Origin: Tipula vernalis
Lineage: Eukaryota > Arthropoda > Insecta > Diptera > Tipulidae
Assembly (NCBI GenBank): GCA_958295665.1
Contig: OY282559.1
Span: forward strand, 257,988,245 to 258,052,244
Direction: 5' to 3'
Length of the DNA stretch: 64,000 bases
Part shown: piece by piece, positions 1 through 11,235 of the stretch
Layout: the number at the start of each line of letters is the position of its first letter
Numbering within the stretch: the first letter of the stretch is position 1
The notes under the pieces: model-generated
Told to the model about the DNA's origin: nothing
Databases searched by the model: none
The model's input: the letters and a program-made list of their open reading frames with translations, nothing else
Translations under genes and position numbers: made by a program

Positions 1-497
1 ACGACACAAAAGTGCTTGTGGAAGTCCAGTTTATTTGGCAGACAGTTAATGGCATTTCTATGATATAGTCTGTTTGGAATTCCTGGCTTAATATTACCTT
101 CTACCTAAATCTTCAAGGCCTTAATTATGCCGTGTCCAATCCAGTTATTGATCCAGGGTGAACTCTAGATATTTAACTTCTTTGGAAAACTAAACAGTAG
201 TAAGGGGGAGCTGTGAGGACAAACTTTGTTCTCCAAGTAAAGGGCACAATAATAGTTTAAGAGACAATAATCGTGGGAGGCGCAATCCTCTATCGACTCA
301 AAGGTGATATTTCTTTTAGCCTTCGCCCTTTCAATTGTGATAAAGCCACTAAGGGGCGTCACTGTGGATTTAGTAGCTTGATATTCAAACTGGTTTCGAT
401 GAAGTGAATTTTCTATAAAGGCCTCACTTCTTATTTGGTGATTCAAAAGTTTTCCATCGTTTTCAGCTGAAACGATGTGAGGATAGTTGCGCGACAT
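1..497 (-). mobile_element. Decayed LINE reverse-transcriptase remnant (weak)
   Basis: Read on the minus strand, the stretch around 60-200 gives a broken frame with KEVKYLEFTLDQ followed by LDWTRH. This resembles the segment just after the RT palm in many LINEs, where KYLG..LD.KL.W is common. Several stops interrupt it. A 110-codon open frame (165-497) precedes it but has no motif I recognise. I infer an old LINE piece; the clade cannot be told. Confidence 0.4.
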
Positions 498-1460
498 GCC
501 TTGGGCTGGTTGTCTTTACTTTTGCTATAACAATCACATTTACTCTCTTTCAAAGTTTTGGAACACAGTTAAAGGCATTTTGATCGAAAAATTCGAACCA
601 AGCTGGGAAGAGAACTTCCTTAATACCTTTCTGCAATACTGCTGGAAAATGCAATCTCCTCTCCTACTTAATAGCAAATTGTCTCAATATAAATGCTACG
701 AAAACAAACTACATCTTATTTCAGTCTAAAGCAAAGACTCTAGAGGAGCAAAATTTATGCCCGGAGTTTTTTTATTTCAACGATGTACAAATAAAGCAGG
801 TTGACCATGCCAAACATCTTGGTCTAATCATTGCTTCGAAACTATCTTGGTCATATCATATCACATATTTGAAAAATCAGATTTGCCAATAATATTTCCA
901 TTGAAAAGAATTCGACCGTTCATTAATTTAAAGTGTGCGTATTTGTTGCATTTTGCTCATATTCATTCCCATTTATGCTATTTGAATGCTATCTGGTCAA
1001 CCTGTGCCGATTATGTTTAAAAATTATTCTTCAGTTACCTCGGCTTACAGTGTAAAAATACTTCCATTAATTTTGTTATCTAAGTATGAAATGTTTCTTT
1101 TTATCAAGAAAGTTAAACTTAATCTAATAAAATGCATTTAGTTCTACCTCAAGTTAGTCAAATTGATTCGCAGGCCACACGTAGCCAATCTCACTTTTAT
1201 GTTGCTTCATCGTCTCACAAAACTAGTATTTCTTCAAGGAATATATTTGTGAATGGGTTGATTCACTATAATAATAATACCAACTGATTTAAGGAAGATT
1301 AAAAGGCTTGAAGAGTTTAAATTTAAGTTGAAATTATATTTGTTGCTACCTTAAGATTAATGTTAAATTTTAATTTTGTTAAACATTAGTTAAAGTATCA
1401 TAAAATTTCTTTTTTCTTGGTTTAAAGGGTGACCACTTGGAATAAGTAAAAAAAAAAAAA
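487..1460 (+). mobile_element. 3' fragment of a LINE, with poly-A tail
   Basis: The plus strand carries the C-terminal part of a non-LTR reverse transcriptase in broken frames. From about 670 to 890 one frame reads LNINATKTNYILF and then DHAKHLGLIIASKLSWSYHI, the conserved segment that follows the FADD box in Jockey/CR1-group LINEs. Further on come short matches to the C-terminal tail (YLNAIWSTCADYV; about 940-1010). The fragment ends in 13 A's at 1448-1460, as expected for a LINE 3' end. The 5' part, including the endonuclease and RT active site, is missing, and frameshifts make it non-functional. Confidence 0.72.
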
Positions 1461-2539
1461 TAAGAATTTGAGCTCTTCTTATTTCACTTTGACATTTCAC
1501 CAAGTTGAGAGCGAAATATTTTTGTTTGATTTTTTAGTTATTTTAGGAAAAATTATACTAAATTCATTTATATCGTAAAAAATTATTTGTTTACATTAAC
1601 TAGTTCTAATTAGTGATATAGAAACACTAAACAAAATTTAATTTTTTTAGGTAATATTTCAATTTTTGTTTGGGTTTTAAATGTATGTACAATATAATTG
1701 CTCAATTATTTATTGTCTAATTTAATGCTCAAATATTCCCGCTCTGATTTATTTATTAATAATTAATCAAAATGGTATAATTTTTAACAAACCAGTTGTT
1801 TACTTTCTGCAGTAAAAAAATTGTGTTTTTCATTAATTAATTTACATTAACTATCTCTAATTAGTCTATATCTCAAATATCTCAATTAAATTTGTTTAAG
1901 GTTTCAGTTTTTGTTTAAGGAAGGTGACAGCTGAAATTTCCATTTCCCCTGCAAAAAAAATTTAGGTTTCTTTTGTGGTTTTCGATTCACCACAAAAGAG
2001 CAAACCGGTTTGCTCTTTCTGCTGTCAAACCGTTTGATTTGTCAAAAAGAGCAAAATTGTTGTTGTTTTACGAATCTCGATTTTTTGGCAGATTTACTAA
2101 CCCAAACATAAAAAGAAACGGTCATTTCGAAAGCGTCATTTGTGTTTTGTGTTTTTTTTTGTTTCTATTTATTTTTATATAAATATTTTATTTTAAAGAA
2201 TTAACTTGTTGTTGTTATGTATATAACCAGAGCCTTCTAGAGTATAGAGCCATAATCATAATGACGTATTTTTTAGAAGCTTTTTTAGTGGTATAACTTT
2301 TCACTGATTTCCATAGGAATCCATAGTAAAAATGGTGTTTTTAAGTTTCAAGTTTTTCAATGAAAATAGCAAAAATATTATAAAATGTTTATATAAAAGT
2401 TTCCTACATATCTCTAACAACAATATACAAGAAGGTTATATTGGTATTAGGTAAATATTAGATGCAGAAATATTAAAATTGAATTATTTCTAAAATATAT
2501 TTTTCGAACTTCTATTTTGAAAAATACATCAAAAGTCGT
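1461..2539. other. AT-rich spacer with a diverged direct duplication
   Basis: No gene is supported. Two stretches resemble each other in direct orientation: about 1592-1681 and about 1841-1920, both starting TTACATTAACTA and continuing CTCTAATTAGT or a variant, then an ATTTTTGTTT-rich segment. This may be an old internal duplication. A 24-bp perfect palindrome lies at 1995-2018. The open frame at 1973-2182 has no recognisable motif and I do not call it a gene. Confidence 0.4.
1995..2018. repeat. 24-bp perfect palindrome
   Basis: The sequence is its own reverse complement over 24 bases, centred on AACCGGTT and flanked by AGAGCA / TGCTCT. It has no loop. A second AAAGAGCAAA lies 35 bases further right. 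It could be a dyad protein site or a hairpin; nothing around it shows a function. Confidence 0.6.
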
Positions 2540-2790
2540 GTTTTTTTATTCGCTCCGGATAGCAGCTGCTATCGAGAGCCGTCACTTTTCTATGCCTAAA
2601 TTTAAATTTGACACGCTATTTATTGGTAAACTAAACTTATTTAACATCAAACTATCATTTTTAATTCAATTGTTTACCAAAAACTTCATATAAAAAATAT
2701 TTGGCTCTACCTATTTATACGGAGCGCTATCGGGAGCCATTTTTTATATGACGGCTCTCGATAGCAGCTATCCGGAGCGAATAAAAAAAC
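2540..2790. mobile_element. MITE, copy 1 (about 40-bp terminal inverted repeats)
   Basis: This is a 251-bp element whose ends are inverted copies: GTTTTTTTATTCGCTCCGG at the left and CCGGAGCGAATAAAAAAAC at the right. The inverted match extends about 40 bp inward, through the CTATCGAGAGCCGTCA block. It has no coding capacity, as expected for a non-autonomous DNA transposon. A second copy of the same length, similar throughout, lies at 43220-43470. No clear target duplication flanks this copy. The transposon superfamily is not known from these ends. Confidence 0.85.
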
Positions 2791-3671
2791 GCTACAAAAG
2801 TTGGGCTCTGACGTATTAAAATAATACTTGCTAAATACTTTGTTTTACTAGTGTACGTAAAATGTCTAAAATGTTTACAGAATGATACGAAAAAAAAATT
2901 ATCACACGTTCCTATATTTTGTGAATTAGTTTTTGTTTTTCTACAATTTTTAAACTTGAAATTTCCCCAGGTGGTAATTTTTGGTACGATTTTACCAAAT
3001 TTTTACGGCCATCACTGCCATCTATGTAATGAATATTAACTTAATGACCACACGAATTGTAGTAAGCTTTTATTTCAATTTGACCAAAATGCTGTTGTTA
3101 TGAATTTTTTTTATATTTTAAGCTTTTACATTTTATATTTTAATACTAGACATTCCCATCTCTGTGACGTTGACATTTCTCTGACGTTATATTGACATTT
3201 TGTGACATTTCAATGATTGAAATTTCAACGATATATTGATCGGTACATTATTTGTGAATTGCTTTATTAAAATCGCGTCTAAAGGTGTATTTTCTGAGCA
3301 ATAAATTCGCTTGATACAAGGTCATATATAAACCTTAATTGCAAATTATTATGGGACGCCTATAAAATAATATCACGCCAATAGGATGAAGCAAGTTTTT
3401 AGGAGAAAGGCGCTGACGTGATGAGGAGGTGGGATTCGGAGACAAAAGATAATTAACGTTAATTCTGATTTTGTATTTTTATGTTTTATTATTTTGTATT
3501 CTCGAATGGTCCACACATTGTGAAGCGGCACAAATTTGCAGAAAATACATTTTCCACATTGTGGATGCTCTCTTAAGTAAATTAAATTCTTAAGGCTTTT
3601 TAACAGTATACTAGAGATGTATAACTTAATCTAATTGTTAAGGGTCGAAGATAAAAACACGTGCCAGTTCT
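2791..3671. other. Non-coding spacer
   Basis: AT-rich sequence without a supported gene. The 62-codon open frame at 2851-3039 has no homology I can recognise. A short run of related GTGACGTTGACATTTCT motifs near 3160-3220 is noted only as local repetition. Confidence 0.5.
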
Positions 3672-4116
3672 AAATAATCTAACAAGGGAACCTTTCCAAC
3701 TGTGAAACTCAAAAAGTTAAAAAAAACTATTCTAAGTTGTAGTACTCTGTGAGACATTACCGAAACCTTTTTTTATCGGCAACCAAGTCCTTTTTTGGGG
3801 TTAAAACCACCCCTTAATTTAACCTCAAAAACATTTTTTTATTCGATATATACCGACTTCTATTCCACTTTTTTTGATGAAACAAATTAGTAATTATTGC
3901 TCATAAAAGTACAAGTAGTACACTACAAGGGTTACATCTCTATTTTGTTAGGGGATGAAATTACCTGTTTTCGGAAATTATGTGGTGGTTTTAACCTCTT
4001 AAAGGGCTTGGTTGCCAATATAAAAAAGGTTTCGTTAATGTCTCACAGCGTATTATAACTTAGAATAGTTTTAACAATTTTTTGGCAATACAAAAGGTTC
4101 CCTTGTAAGATTATTT
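3672..4116. mobile_element. Foldback/MITE-like element with about 135-bp inverted arms
   Basis: The left arm (3672 to about 3810) and right arm (about 3985-4116) are imperfect reverse complements. The arm tips read AAATAATCTAACAAGGGAAC and, on the other strand, AAATAATCTTACAAGGGAAC. Further matches include AACTATTCTAAGTT, CTGTGAGACATTA and GAAACCTTTTTTAT. A centre of about 175 bp separates the arms. There is no coding sequence. The arms are much longer than in ordinary MITEs, so I call it foldback-like. Relation to a known family is not tested. Confidence 0.78.
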
Positions 4117-5264
4117 CTGAGTCTGTGATTTGGCGGCACGAGAGTGGAAGATTTATATTGTCGTGACCAGTTGTGATATTGGGGAAGAGGTCTCAAAATT
4201 TAAGAAAATACCTGTCCAAAATAACAAAAAATGTTTGTAAAATATAAATGGTTGGTTTGGCGATCTTTAACCGACGTTTTGTGGGGAAAGTGTCACCCGA
4301 GGAGCCGGATAGACCCGATTTTTTATTTTATTTTTTTTAAAAATGGCATTTCATTGTGGCATAACGAATTAAGAAAAAATTTAGTATTGAATAATCAACA
4401 TTTAGGCTGAGGCAGCCTAATGTATAAAGATGGTAGCATTAAACAATTAACGGGTTTTTTTAATTTGTAATTTCTAAATTTTGGTTTCTCTTAAACTGTA
4501 CAAATAAAGTTTTCTCAATTGTACATAGTCCTACGTTAATAGGTCGTGTCTCGGATACAAGCTCGTCGGTTTTTATATGAGCCGGAGGGCTCTTGCAAAC
4601 AATTTTTGAAAATAACAAATCGACGAATTTACAAATCTGCTCATATCAAAATACCACTGAGTGGTTTGAATTCTTAAATGTATACCCTGACAACCTTTAA
4701 AGTCACTATATGAGCCAATCCCTGAGATTCGTGCTATTTGGTATAACAGAGAACAAGGTCCTTGTTCCATGCGAAATTCGTTGATTTGCTAATTTTCAAA
4801 AAAAATTTGCAGTACATCACCGGCCATATCAAAATGGCGCTGAGTTCTCTGATTTGTAGAGAATTCAAAAATAGGTTAATATACCAAGAAAACTGGAAAT
4901 GAATCTTAGAACTTATTTGAGGCTTATTTTACTTGAATAACGTAAGTTTTATTAAATACACTGTTACAGATGTAGACGCGCATATACATATATATGTCCA
5001 AAAACTTAATTTTGCCTAAAACCTCAATTTCGTCCAAACACTTCACAATTTACACTGACAAGACTTGTATCTACTCGCAACTACTTGTTAGAACCAGTTA
5101 CAAATGTCCTTTTTTAACCCTTATCCAACCAAGGAGCAAATGATTATTTTTCTTTTAGATAAAATACGAACATTAAACATTTGTCACTGAATAAACCAAA
5201 TTAATATATCAATCAGAGATAGGTATTGAGGTAAATTGATAAATAAGCTTGATCTAACTTCGGT
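4117..5264. other. Non-coding spacer, no gene recognised
   Basis: No coding region can be supported. The 65-codon minus-strand frame at 4573-4770 lacks motifs. Two loosely similar stretches (about 4610-4680 and 4765-4870) share CATATCAAAAT...CTGAGT and GAATTC blocks and may be an old duplication. Short TATATG repeats occur near 4985. Confidence 0.4.
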
Positions 5265-5373
5265 TTGGTTACAGGTATTGATGTGGTGTTGGAAAATTAT
5301 TTATCTAAACTTAGTTGTTCATTTCGCCCCGCCTTTGACTCGTATGAGTCAATTGATGTAATTACACGTATCT

Positions 5374-6249
5374 TTATGATAGGCCGCTTGCTGTGCTCGT
5401 TGCTGTCTTCATCGATACGACCCTTACTAAATTGTCTCGTCCTGGATGCAATTCCATTATTCTAACCAAAGACCATCGCGCTGGTGGAACGTGGTCTTCC
5501 TTGAGTATTACTAGATCATCGACCTTGATTTGATTCGCTGGCTTAACAAATTTATTGACTTGATTCAAAGTGGTCAATTATTCTTCATGTCAATGGCGCC
5601 AGAAATGCTGTACAAGGTTTTGAAGTATCTACCATCTTGATAGCGAATTCAGTTTCGTGTTGAGTGGTGATGGTACCGGTATAAGTGTCAGAGAGCGTCC
5701 TATTATGAAATGGGCTGGAGTTAATGGATCGTCGCTGTCATCATTGCGACACAACGGTCTAGAATTAAGAATCGCTTCGATCTCTTTCAAGACTGTTAGG
5801 AGTTCCTCATATGTAAGTATGATCTCACCTATAACTCGCTTGAGATGGAATTTTGTGGATTTCACGGCGGCCTCCCACGCCACAACCCGCCGAAATTGGG
5901 ATCCGCTGGAGGTATCAGATACCATTTGGTGCCTTGTTTAGTCGTCCAAGTACACACTCGGTTTCTAAACTGCTCTAACTGGAATAGCTCTAACTAGTTC
6001 TCGCAACTGATTGATAACTCCGATGAAGTAGGTTGCATTATCGGAAAACAAATCCGTGGAAATACCCCTTGCCACAAATTCAACATGTATAGCTTTGGTG
6101 GCCATACATGTGAAGATACACAGATATTCCTTGATTACTTTGGAACTTCTTATGTGATGAGCATTTATTTTGTAAGGGCCAGCATAATCAATTCCACTTT
6201 GAATAAATGGGTGAAAGAAGTTGACACGTGATGACGGTAATTGACCCAT
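5374..6249 (-). pseudogene. BEL/Pao integrase, broken into three frames
   Basis: Three open pieces cover the integrase. 5965-6249 holds the catalytic-core start (FIQSGIDYAGPYKI, then a LFSDNATYF segment with the second Asp). 5629-5925 holds the core end (EAILNSRPL and LTPAHFIIGRSL). 5374-5577 holds the C-terminal domain (VDDLVILKEDHVPPARWSL, RVVSMKTA). The first Asp and the SDNAT Asp are visible. A frameshift separates each piece, so no integrase can be made. The same C-terminal motif is found in the younger element at about 12770-12900. Confidence 0.85.
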
Positions 6250-6298
6250 TAATTGAGCTTGACGCTCCTTCTTAAACCAATAGCACTTCAGACGCTGG

Positions 6299-7125
6299 TT
6301 AATTATTCTCTCTAAAAGATATTTTTCTCAGATAATAAGGAACCTCTGCTTCACATACCCAACCATTCGAGAAAAGCCATCTTGATACAATTTCCGATGA
6401 AAATGATGTAACATTCTTCCCACCAGTAAGTGAGTTGATGGAAGAATGATCGGGTGTTGCGTTCAATAGTGAGTTGGCCAATCTTCCGCTAACCCTCAGT
6501 ATTTCACGGCTGCCTAAAAATGGATACAACTTGGCCAATTTACCTTTATTAGAATAATTACCTGAACGAATGGATTCAATGTCAGCTCGAGATTCTTGGA
6601 ACTACACATATCTAATTAAACAGCTCTCACCATTATTTAATTCTACCACTGTGGTACTTCCGAGTACTTTCGGTAAAGTTGATTGACGTGCATTACAATA
6701 ATGTTGGGATGCGAGCTACGATTCTTAGTATTATCGAATATTTTGACACTCTTGAAACCATCCTGTTCAATTGCTGTTCAAAATCATTAGCCTCTTGAAT
6801 TAGATATGTTATAGGCTCTGCAGGAACACTTGATACTTCTAAATGAACCTCTGGGATGACTAATGGTTCCGTCGTCCTTCAATTCACTTGAGACTACCCC
6901 ACGGGTGGTTCGATCACCTGGATTCTCTCTCAATTTAACATTGTACCATTGGTTTCTATTAGAATAGGAGAGAATCAGGCCTGTTCGATTTGCAATATAT
7001 GTTGGCCATAATTTCGGCAGTTTGGAGAGCCAGTCTAAAACTATGGAAGCGTCGGTATAATAAAACTGCTTTGGTTTGGTTTTGAACTTGAGCGCGGTTG
7101 TGACAGTTTCCATTAACTTTACCAA
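6299..7125 (-). pseudogene. BEL/Pao region between RNase H and integrase, decayed
   Basis: The piece at 6787-7125 contains FKTKPKQFYYTDASIVLDWL and WPTYIANR, matching the BEL/Pao stretch (YTDS..VL.W) that follows the RT. The piece at 6299-6538 contains SREILRVSGRLANS and VSRWLF, matching the region before the integrase (LRVGGRL). About 250 bp between them is not open in any frame. Only relic coding remains. Confidence 0.75.
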
Positions 7126-7196
7126 TAAGGTGGCAGTCCACAGCTCTAGCTTCGGGATTGATACTATCTTTATAGGCGATACTTTAGTTTTCGCCG

Positions 7197-8112
7197 TTAT
7201 GATATTAATACACGCATCTTACTCGATTGTGTCACTACTCGTGAATATAGCACTGTGGCGTAGGCGTCCTTGGATGCATCGAAGAATCCATGAATTTCCA
7301 GCGTGCTAGCTGGATGAATCAGGCAACTCGTTATCCCATTCAAGCTTCTCAAGCATCCTGGATGACTCGGGGAGCAAACTTCATTTAGTAGCTGTCGTAT
7401 TTTGTGCCATGGGCACATTGATATCACCGTTTCACTCGTTGTAAATTCTCGATCCATTTTTTGCAAATTGCTGTTTTCGATTTCGTTCAATAGGTAGGGA
7501 TGGTTAGCTGACCATTTCCTGAGTTTAAATCCCAGTGAGCTTAAAATCTGGATCAATTCGTTTCGCAACGTTAACGCATCGTTGAGTGTGTTTGCACTTG
7601 TAATGGTGGACATTTTTGCCTGTGGTTAGATATTCTTTGCAGAACTTAGTTGCGACATAGGTTAGTGAATGTGTCGCCAAGTGACTGTGAGAGCAATCGG
7701 TAGTACTTCAATTGGAATTCCGGTGATTCCCACCAAATTATGTATTGAAAGTCGGTGTCTTCCTTCCGAACCATTTTTCTTGCCGGTACATTTTCTCAAT
7801 GTCTGCGCTAAAGATCTCAAACAGGCCTTGCTGCACTGTTGGACCGACTAGTAGTTCGTCATTCAGTGAGTTTCCCGTGCTCGTTTTCTGGGACCTATTA
7901 AAAACAACTCTCATTCCCGTATATGTATTCCCGCATAAATTGGATGTATTCCGTCTGTAGCTGTTTATTTGACTGCAATTTCTTCTCCAAAGTATAGAAT
8001 TGGTGGAATTCTTCTGAAAGGTAAAAGTAACTAATATTCTCCCATTTTCGTTTATCTTAGTAGTGTCTGCATAATGTTGGATGCATTCTAATTCTTCTGG
8101 TGTGTGTAACAT
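7197..8112 (-). pseudogene. BEL/Pao reverse transcriptase, decayed
   Basis: Minus-strand pieces carry BEL RT motifs: MRVVFNRSQKTSTGNSLND and GPTVQQGLFEIFSADIEKMY at 7738-8112, and ANTLNDALTLRNELIQILSS with FKLRKWSANHP at 7197-7613. These align with the younger element's RT (MRIVFDGSSKTSTGTSLND, IADIEKMYRQV, FSLRKWKSNF). The segment that should hold the YVDD box was not found between them, so the polymerase is dead. Confidence 0.82.
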
Positions 8113-8469
8113 TGTGGTAACATTGTTCTGGTCTCCCAGAACTGCCTTAAGGTTTTGTCAATATCTATCTCTTTCTGCTCAGTTAGGCTTACCTTGTAGT
8201 CTGATGTAGATGCTTTGTCTTGCGACGAATGTCCCCTAGCAACTATCCATCCTAAGCTTGTATTTTTAGCTACTAAAGTCGGTGATGTAGTAACAATCCT
8301 TGATGATTTCAAACAAGTGGTCACTGCCTATCAACAGATCAATTGGACCCGGTTTATGGAATGTAGGATCGGCTAAAATAATCTCACCTTTTATTGGTAG
8401 CGACACATTCACCGGGGTTGTGGGTAAATTTGAAGTGAGTTTATTCGCAATTAAGGCTTGATAAGGCAA
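8088..8469 (-). pseudogene. BEL/Pao protease-to-RT linker, decayed
   Basis: Two overlapping minus-strand frames include LTSNLPTTPVNVSLP, ILADPTFHKPGPIDLLIGSD and LGWIVARG. These match the conserved BEL/Pao linker between protease and RT (LADP.Y..P..ID.LIG.D...). The younger element has the equivalent LADPDYDKPAPIDVLIGAD. A frameshift falls in the middle. Confidence 0.8.
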
Positions 8470-8973
8470 GTGAAACGATGATTCACTCTTGATCTTATTG
8501 TGAGGGTTGTACTTCCCTTAGATATACCTGCCTTCGAACCTCTAAGACTTGTTTAGATTAAGCTTATTTACAACTGATTCCTTTACGAACGACCTGTGGC
8601 CCTATTATGGTAATTCCCGGGGAATAGAAATTTTAAATTTTGTTGCAGTCTTATTCCCTTTTTCGCAAAGTGTATTCTATCTTGAACTTCAACTAGCACA
8701 GTAGGTAAAATGGCATTTGCACTACCAACATGGCTGATCACAGCTGACGTATGATTTTCTCCGATAGAGGCAGTATAAACCGTACTGGTGGATGGTTGAG
8801 AATTAATCGCTATTGCTTCAGTTGTAGCTGGTTGGTTGTCGACGTTATTTACTTTAAGAGGAAGATGAACAAGAGTATGGTGCCCACGTTTACAGATACG
8901 TCATGATTTCCGGGATCGGCGTTGATAAACAGTATAGTTTTCTCCGAAACAATTGAAGCACCGTTGTTTGTCT

Positions 8974-9206
8974 TTAAGAAACTTTCTTCGGACAGAAAGT
9001 AAGTTTGTATAGCCGATGGCATTCTAGATTACACAGAATGCACGGAGTTGATATTGACTCGAGATGTAAAGCTTTTGATGACTGGTGTGGTTTGCTGTTT
9101 GGCTTTGGGATTATTGGTCTGACTTCGGTTAATACATCGAAGCGATTTAACAAAAAATGAAAAAATCCTTGCAACGTTCGAAAGTCATCATCAGCGGTAT
9201 GGTATC
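8974..9206 (-). pseudogene. BEL/Pao gag fragment, 3' of the insertion
   Basis: Reading leftward from 9206, the frame gives YHTADDDFRTLQGFFHFLLN, equivalent to ETAETDFPTLNQLFGFLNKR in the younger element's Gag. It continues to a zinc-finger start, CILCNLECHRLYKLTFC. The reading frame begins exactly at the insertion point of the younger element. The other half is at 13428-13545. Confidence 0.85.
9202..9206. repeat. Target-site duplication GTATC (left)
   Basis: The five bases GTATC lie directly before the LTR start TGTTAAAG and recur directly after the element at 13423-13427. Five bases is normal for BEL/Pao integrases. Confidence 0.9.
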
Positions 9207-9556
9207 TGTTAAAGATGGCTATGCTTCAGATGTAACCTGAAAGGGATAAAACTTTAGTATATATGCGCAAACAATTTGTTTTGATACACTATATAGCTAT
9301 CCTATAAGAACAACAGCTGATGGGTCATCAAACTCTTCAAAAACAAATGTGTACAGTTCCTTTTTGTATGATCGCCGCTCAATCAAAACAATCAACCTAC
9401 AGTTAAACACATAACAATTTACATTATATATTATTATTTAATTTACATTATTATATACTTTTTATTAATTGAATTATGTATTCACGTCTTATTTGAAATC
9501 CATACAAATTTCTTTATTATTCTTTTTGATTTTGATTGTAAAAATTTTTTTTTACA
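9207..9556 (+). repeat. 5' LTR of the younger BEL/Pao element
   Basis: A 350-bp LTR beginning TGTTAAAGATGGC and ending TTTTTTTACA, so it has the usual TG...CA ends. The end is set by the primer-binding site that follows at once. The sequence from about 9365 to 9545 recurs in the 3' LTR at 13105-13290, with only a few differences. Confidence 0.88.
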
Positions 9557-9575
9557 TGGTCCTTCGAGCCGGATT
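9557..9575 (+). promoter_or_regulatory. Primer-binding site, tRNA-Tyr type
   Basis: The bases TGGTCCTTCGAGCCGGATT follow the LTR directly. Their reverse complement ends ...CCGGCTCGAAGGACCA, which from memory is the 3' end of fly tRNA-Tyr plus CCA. Minus-strand DNA synthesis would start here. Confidence 0.75.
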
Positions 9576-9750
9576 GCGGCATCAAATTTAAAACTGTGAG
9601 TAAAACTTAATTTGTATAAGAGCCCGGGCTAATCGAGGTGATTTGAAATTAATCAGTGAAGTGTTTTAATCGGTGAATTCAATACGACCTCGTTAATATC
9701 AAAGAAACTTTTCTTTTGTACTTTATATAACGGTCTGTGAAGCGTACAAA

Positions 9751-11235
9751 ATGGCGGAAACCAGAGCTATTAAACGCTTATTGAAAGGCTTAGAAAATAT
9801 TAAAACTCAAGTTACAAAATTTAATGATAATACCCGTATAAGTGAAAATAAAACCTACCAAGCTCTCCTAGCCGACGAATGGAAAGAATTTCAAGCGCTA
9901 GAAAAATTGCAGAAGGGAATATTTGACGATGCGCATTTGGATTCCATCGATACAATCGAGGGACTCCATTTTGAATTAAAACAAAAGTTGTTTAAATTTG
10001 AAAAATTGTACGAAGAAAACAATACCCACCATGCGAATTATACGTTGGACGAACTAATGCTTAATCAAAGTAACTTTCTGCAACAAATGTCCACCATGAA
10101 TAAACGAGATAATGAAGTGCGTTTACCACGCGTTAATATTCCCGTGTTTAGTGGAAATTATTCCGAGTTTCCGTCATTTCGTGATCTTTTCGAAGCTTCA
10201 ATTCATAAAAACAACAGCATTTCTAAGGTGCACAAGTTACAATATCTCAAAGGCTTGCTCAAAGGAGAAGCCTATGCGTTAATCACTCACTTGACCGTAA
10301 CTGAAGCTAACTATGATGAAGCTTGGGATAAAATTAAAGCACGGTATGATAAACGGAAACACGTGGTCCATACTTTATTGAAAAAATTTATAGAACAGCC
10401 GAACTTACAACAAAGCTGCTCAAAGACACTTCGTCATTTAGTTGATGTATCGGACGAAGTAATACGCGGTCTCAAAGTGATTGGTGAACAAGCAGAAAGT
10501 CGGGACCCATGGCTAATCTATTTATTAGTCAATAAATTAGATTACGATTCGAAGGAGGCTTGGGCTCATGAAACGGCGGAAACTGATTTTCCTACATTGA
10601 ATCAATTATTTGGTTTTCTAAATAAAAGAAGTGATGCATTAGAGAGTTTGAGTTCGATTCAGAAAACCAAATCAAATTCTGTTAAACGGGTGAACTCTTT
10701 GATAACACAGTCAAGTAACAGTGTGTGTCCTTTATGTTCCGGAGAGCACTATTTGGGGAGATGCGAAAAATACCTCAGTTTATCCATTCCAGAACTGGTA
10801 GTGGAAAAGAAATTATGCTTTAGTTGTTTATCAATTACACATCAATCCAGAGTGTGCAGGTCAAAATTCAATTGTCGAATTTGTAGACGCAAGCATCACC
10901 TGACATTACATCCTGAATCTACAAATGATGGCAGCACAGAAGTGAAGACAGAAGATAACACAATAACAGAAGCAACTACCTACAATACTTTATTGAATCC
11001 TGAGTCTTCACAATGCAAACTATCGCAAGCAATTCTTCCTACTGCCCGTGTCTTAATCAAAGACAAATTTGGAAAATTTCAAAGCTGTCGCATTCTTTTA
11101 GATTCAGGGTCACAATCTTCTTTTGTGTCTGAGAATTGCGTGCAAAGGTTACGGTTACAACGCCAGAAAGCAAATGTCATCTGGACCGGTAACTTCAAAG
11201 GGGAAAGTGGTACTAACATTACAATTAATCCATGA
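9751..11235 (+). CDS. BEL/Pao Gag with start of protease (494 aa)
   Basis: This frame encodes the capsid-type Gag and then the aspartic protease of the younger BEL/Pao element. The start ATG sits in ACAAAATGG, about 195 bp after the LTR. Residues about 125-275 match the DUF1759-type Gag region (LPRVNIPVFSGNYSEFPSFR, LKGEAYALI, YDEAWDKI..RYD). Residues about 325-390 form a Cys/His zinc-binding region (CPLCSGEHYLGRC, LCFSCLS, CRICRRKHH). The protease motif LLDSGSQSSFVSE follows at about 450. The frame stops at 11233, whereas in most BEL/Pao elements gag and pol are one ORF. Pol continues in another frame that overlaps by about 110 bp. I infer a frameshift mutation near 11190-11235, though a programmed shift is not excluded. 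Confidence 0.88.
   Translation: MAETRAIKRLLKGLENIKTQVTKFNDNTRISENKTYQALLADEWKEFQALEKLQKGIFDDAHLDSIDTIEGLHFELKQKLFKFEKLYEENNTHHANYTLDELMLNQSNFLQQMSTMNKRDNEVRLPRVNIPVFSGNYSEFPSFRDLFEASIHKNNSISKVHKLQYLKGLLKGEAYALITHLTVTEANYDEAWDKIKARYDKRKHVVHTLLKKFIEQPNLQQSCSKTLRHLVDVSDEVIRGLKVIGEQAESRDPWLIYLLVNKLDYDSKEAWAHETAETDFPTLNQLFGFLNKRSDALESLSSIQKTKSNSVKRVNSLITQSSNSVCPLCSGEHYLGRCEKYLSLSIPELVVEKKLCFSCLSITHQSRVCRSKFNCRICRRKHHLTLHPESTNDGSTEVKTEDNTITEATTYNTLLNPESSQCKLSQAILPTARVLIKDKFGKFQSCRILLDSGSQSSFVSENCVQRLRLQRQKANVIWTGNFKGESGTNITINP

Larger units (their letters stand above)
5265..9206 (-). mobile_element. Old, broken BEL/Pao retrotransposon (main part)
   Basis: On the minus strand, from 9206 down to 5265, fragments follow the BEL/Pao order: Gag zinc-finger region, aspartic protease region, reverse transcriptase, RNase H region, integrase and integrase C-terminal domain. 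Each is in a different frame with many stops. The upstream part of gag continues on the far side of the younger element, at 13428-13545, so the two parts were once joined. No LTR was identified at either end. It is an inactive relic and older than the element inserted in it. Confidence 0.88.

Noticed and set aside
2531..2800. Target duplication for MITE copy 1
   Set aside because: Flanks (AAAGTC and GCTAC sides) do not match convincingly.
11123..11235. Programmed gag-pol frameshift in the BEL/Pao element
   Set aside because: BEL/Pao elements normally use one ORF and I saw no convincing slip site, so a mutation is more likely. Not excluded.
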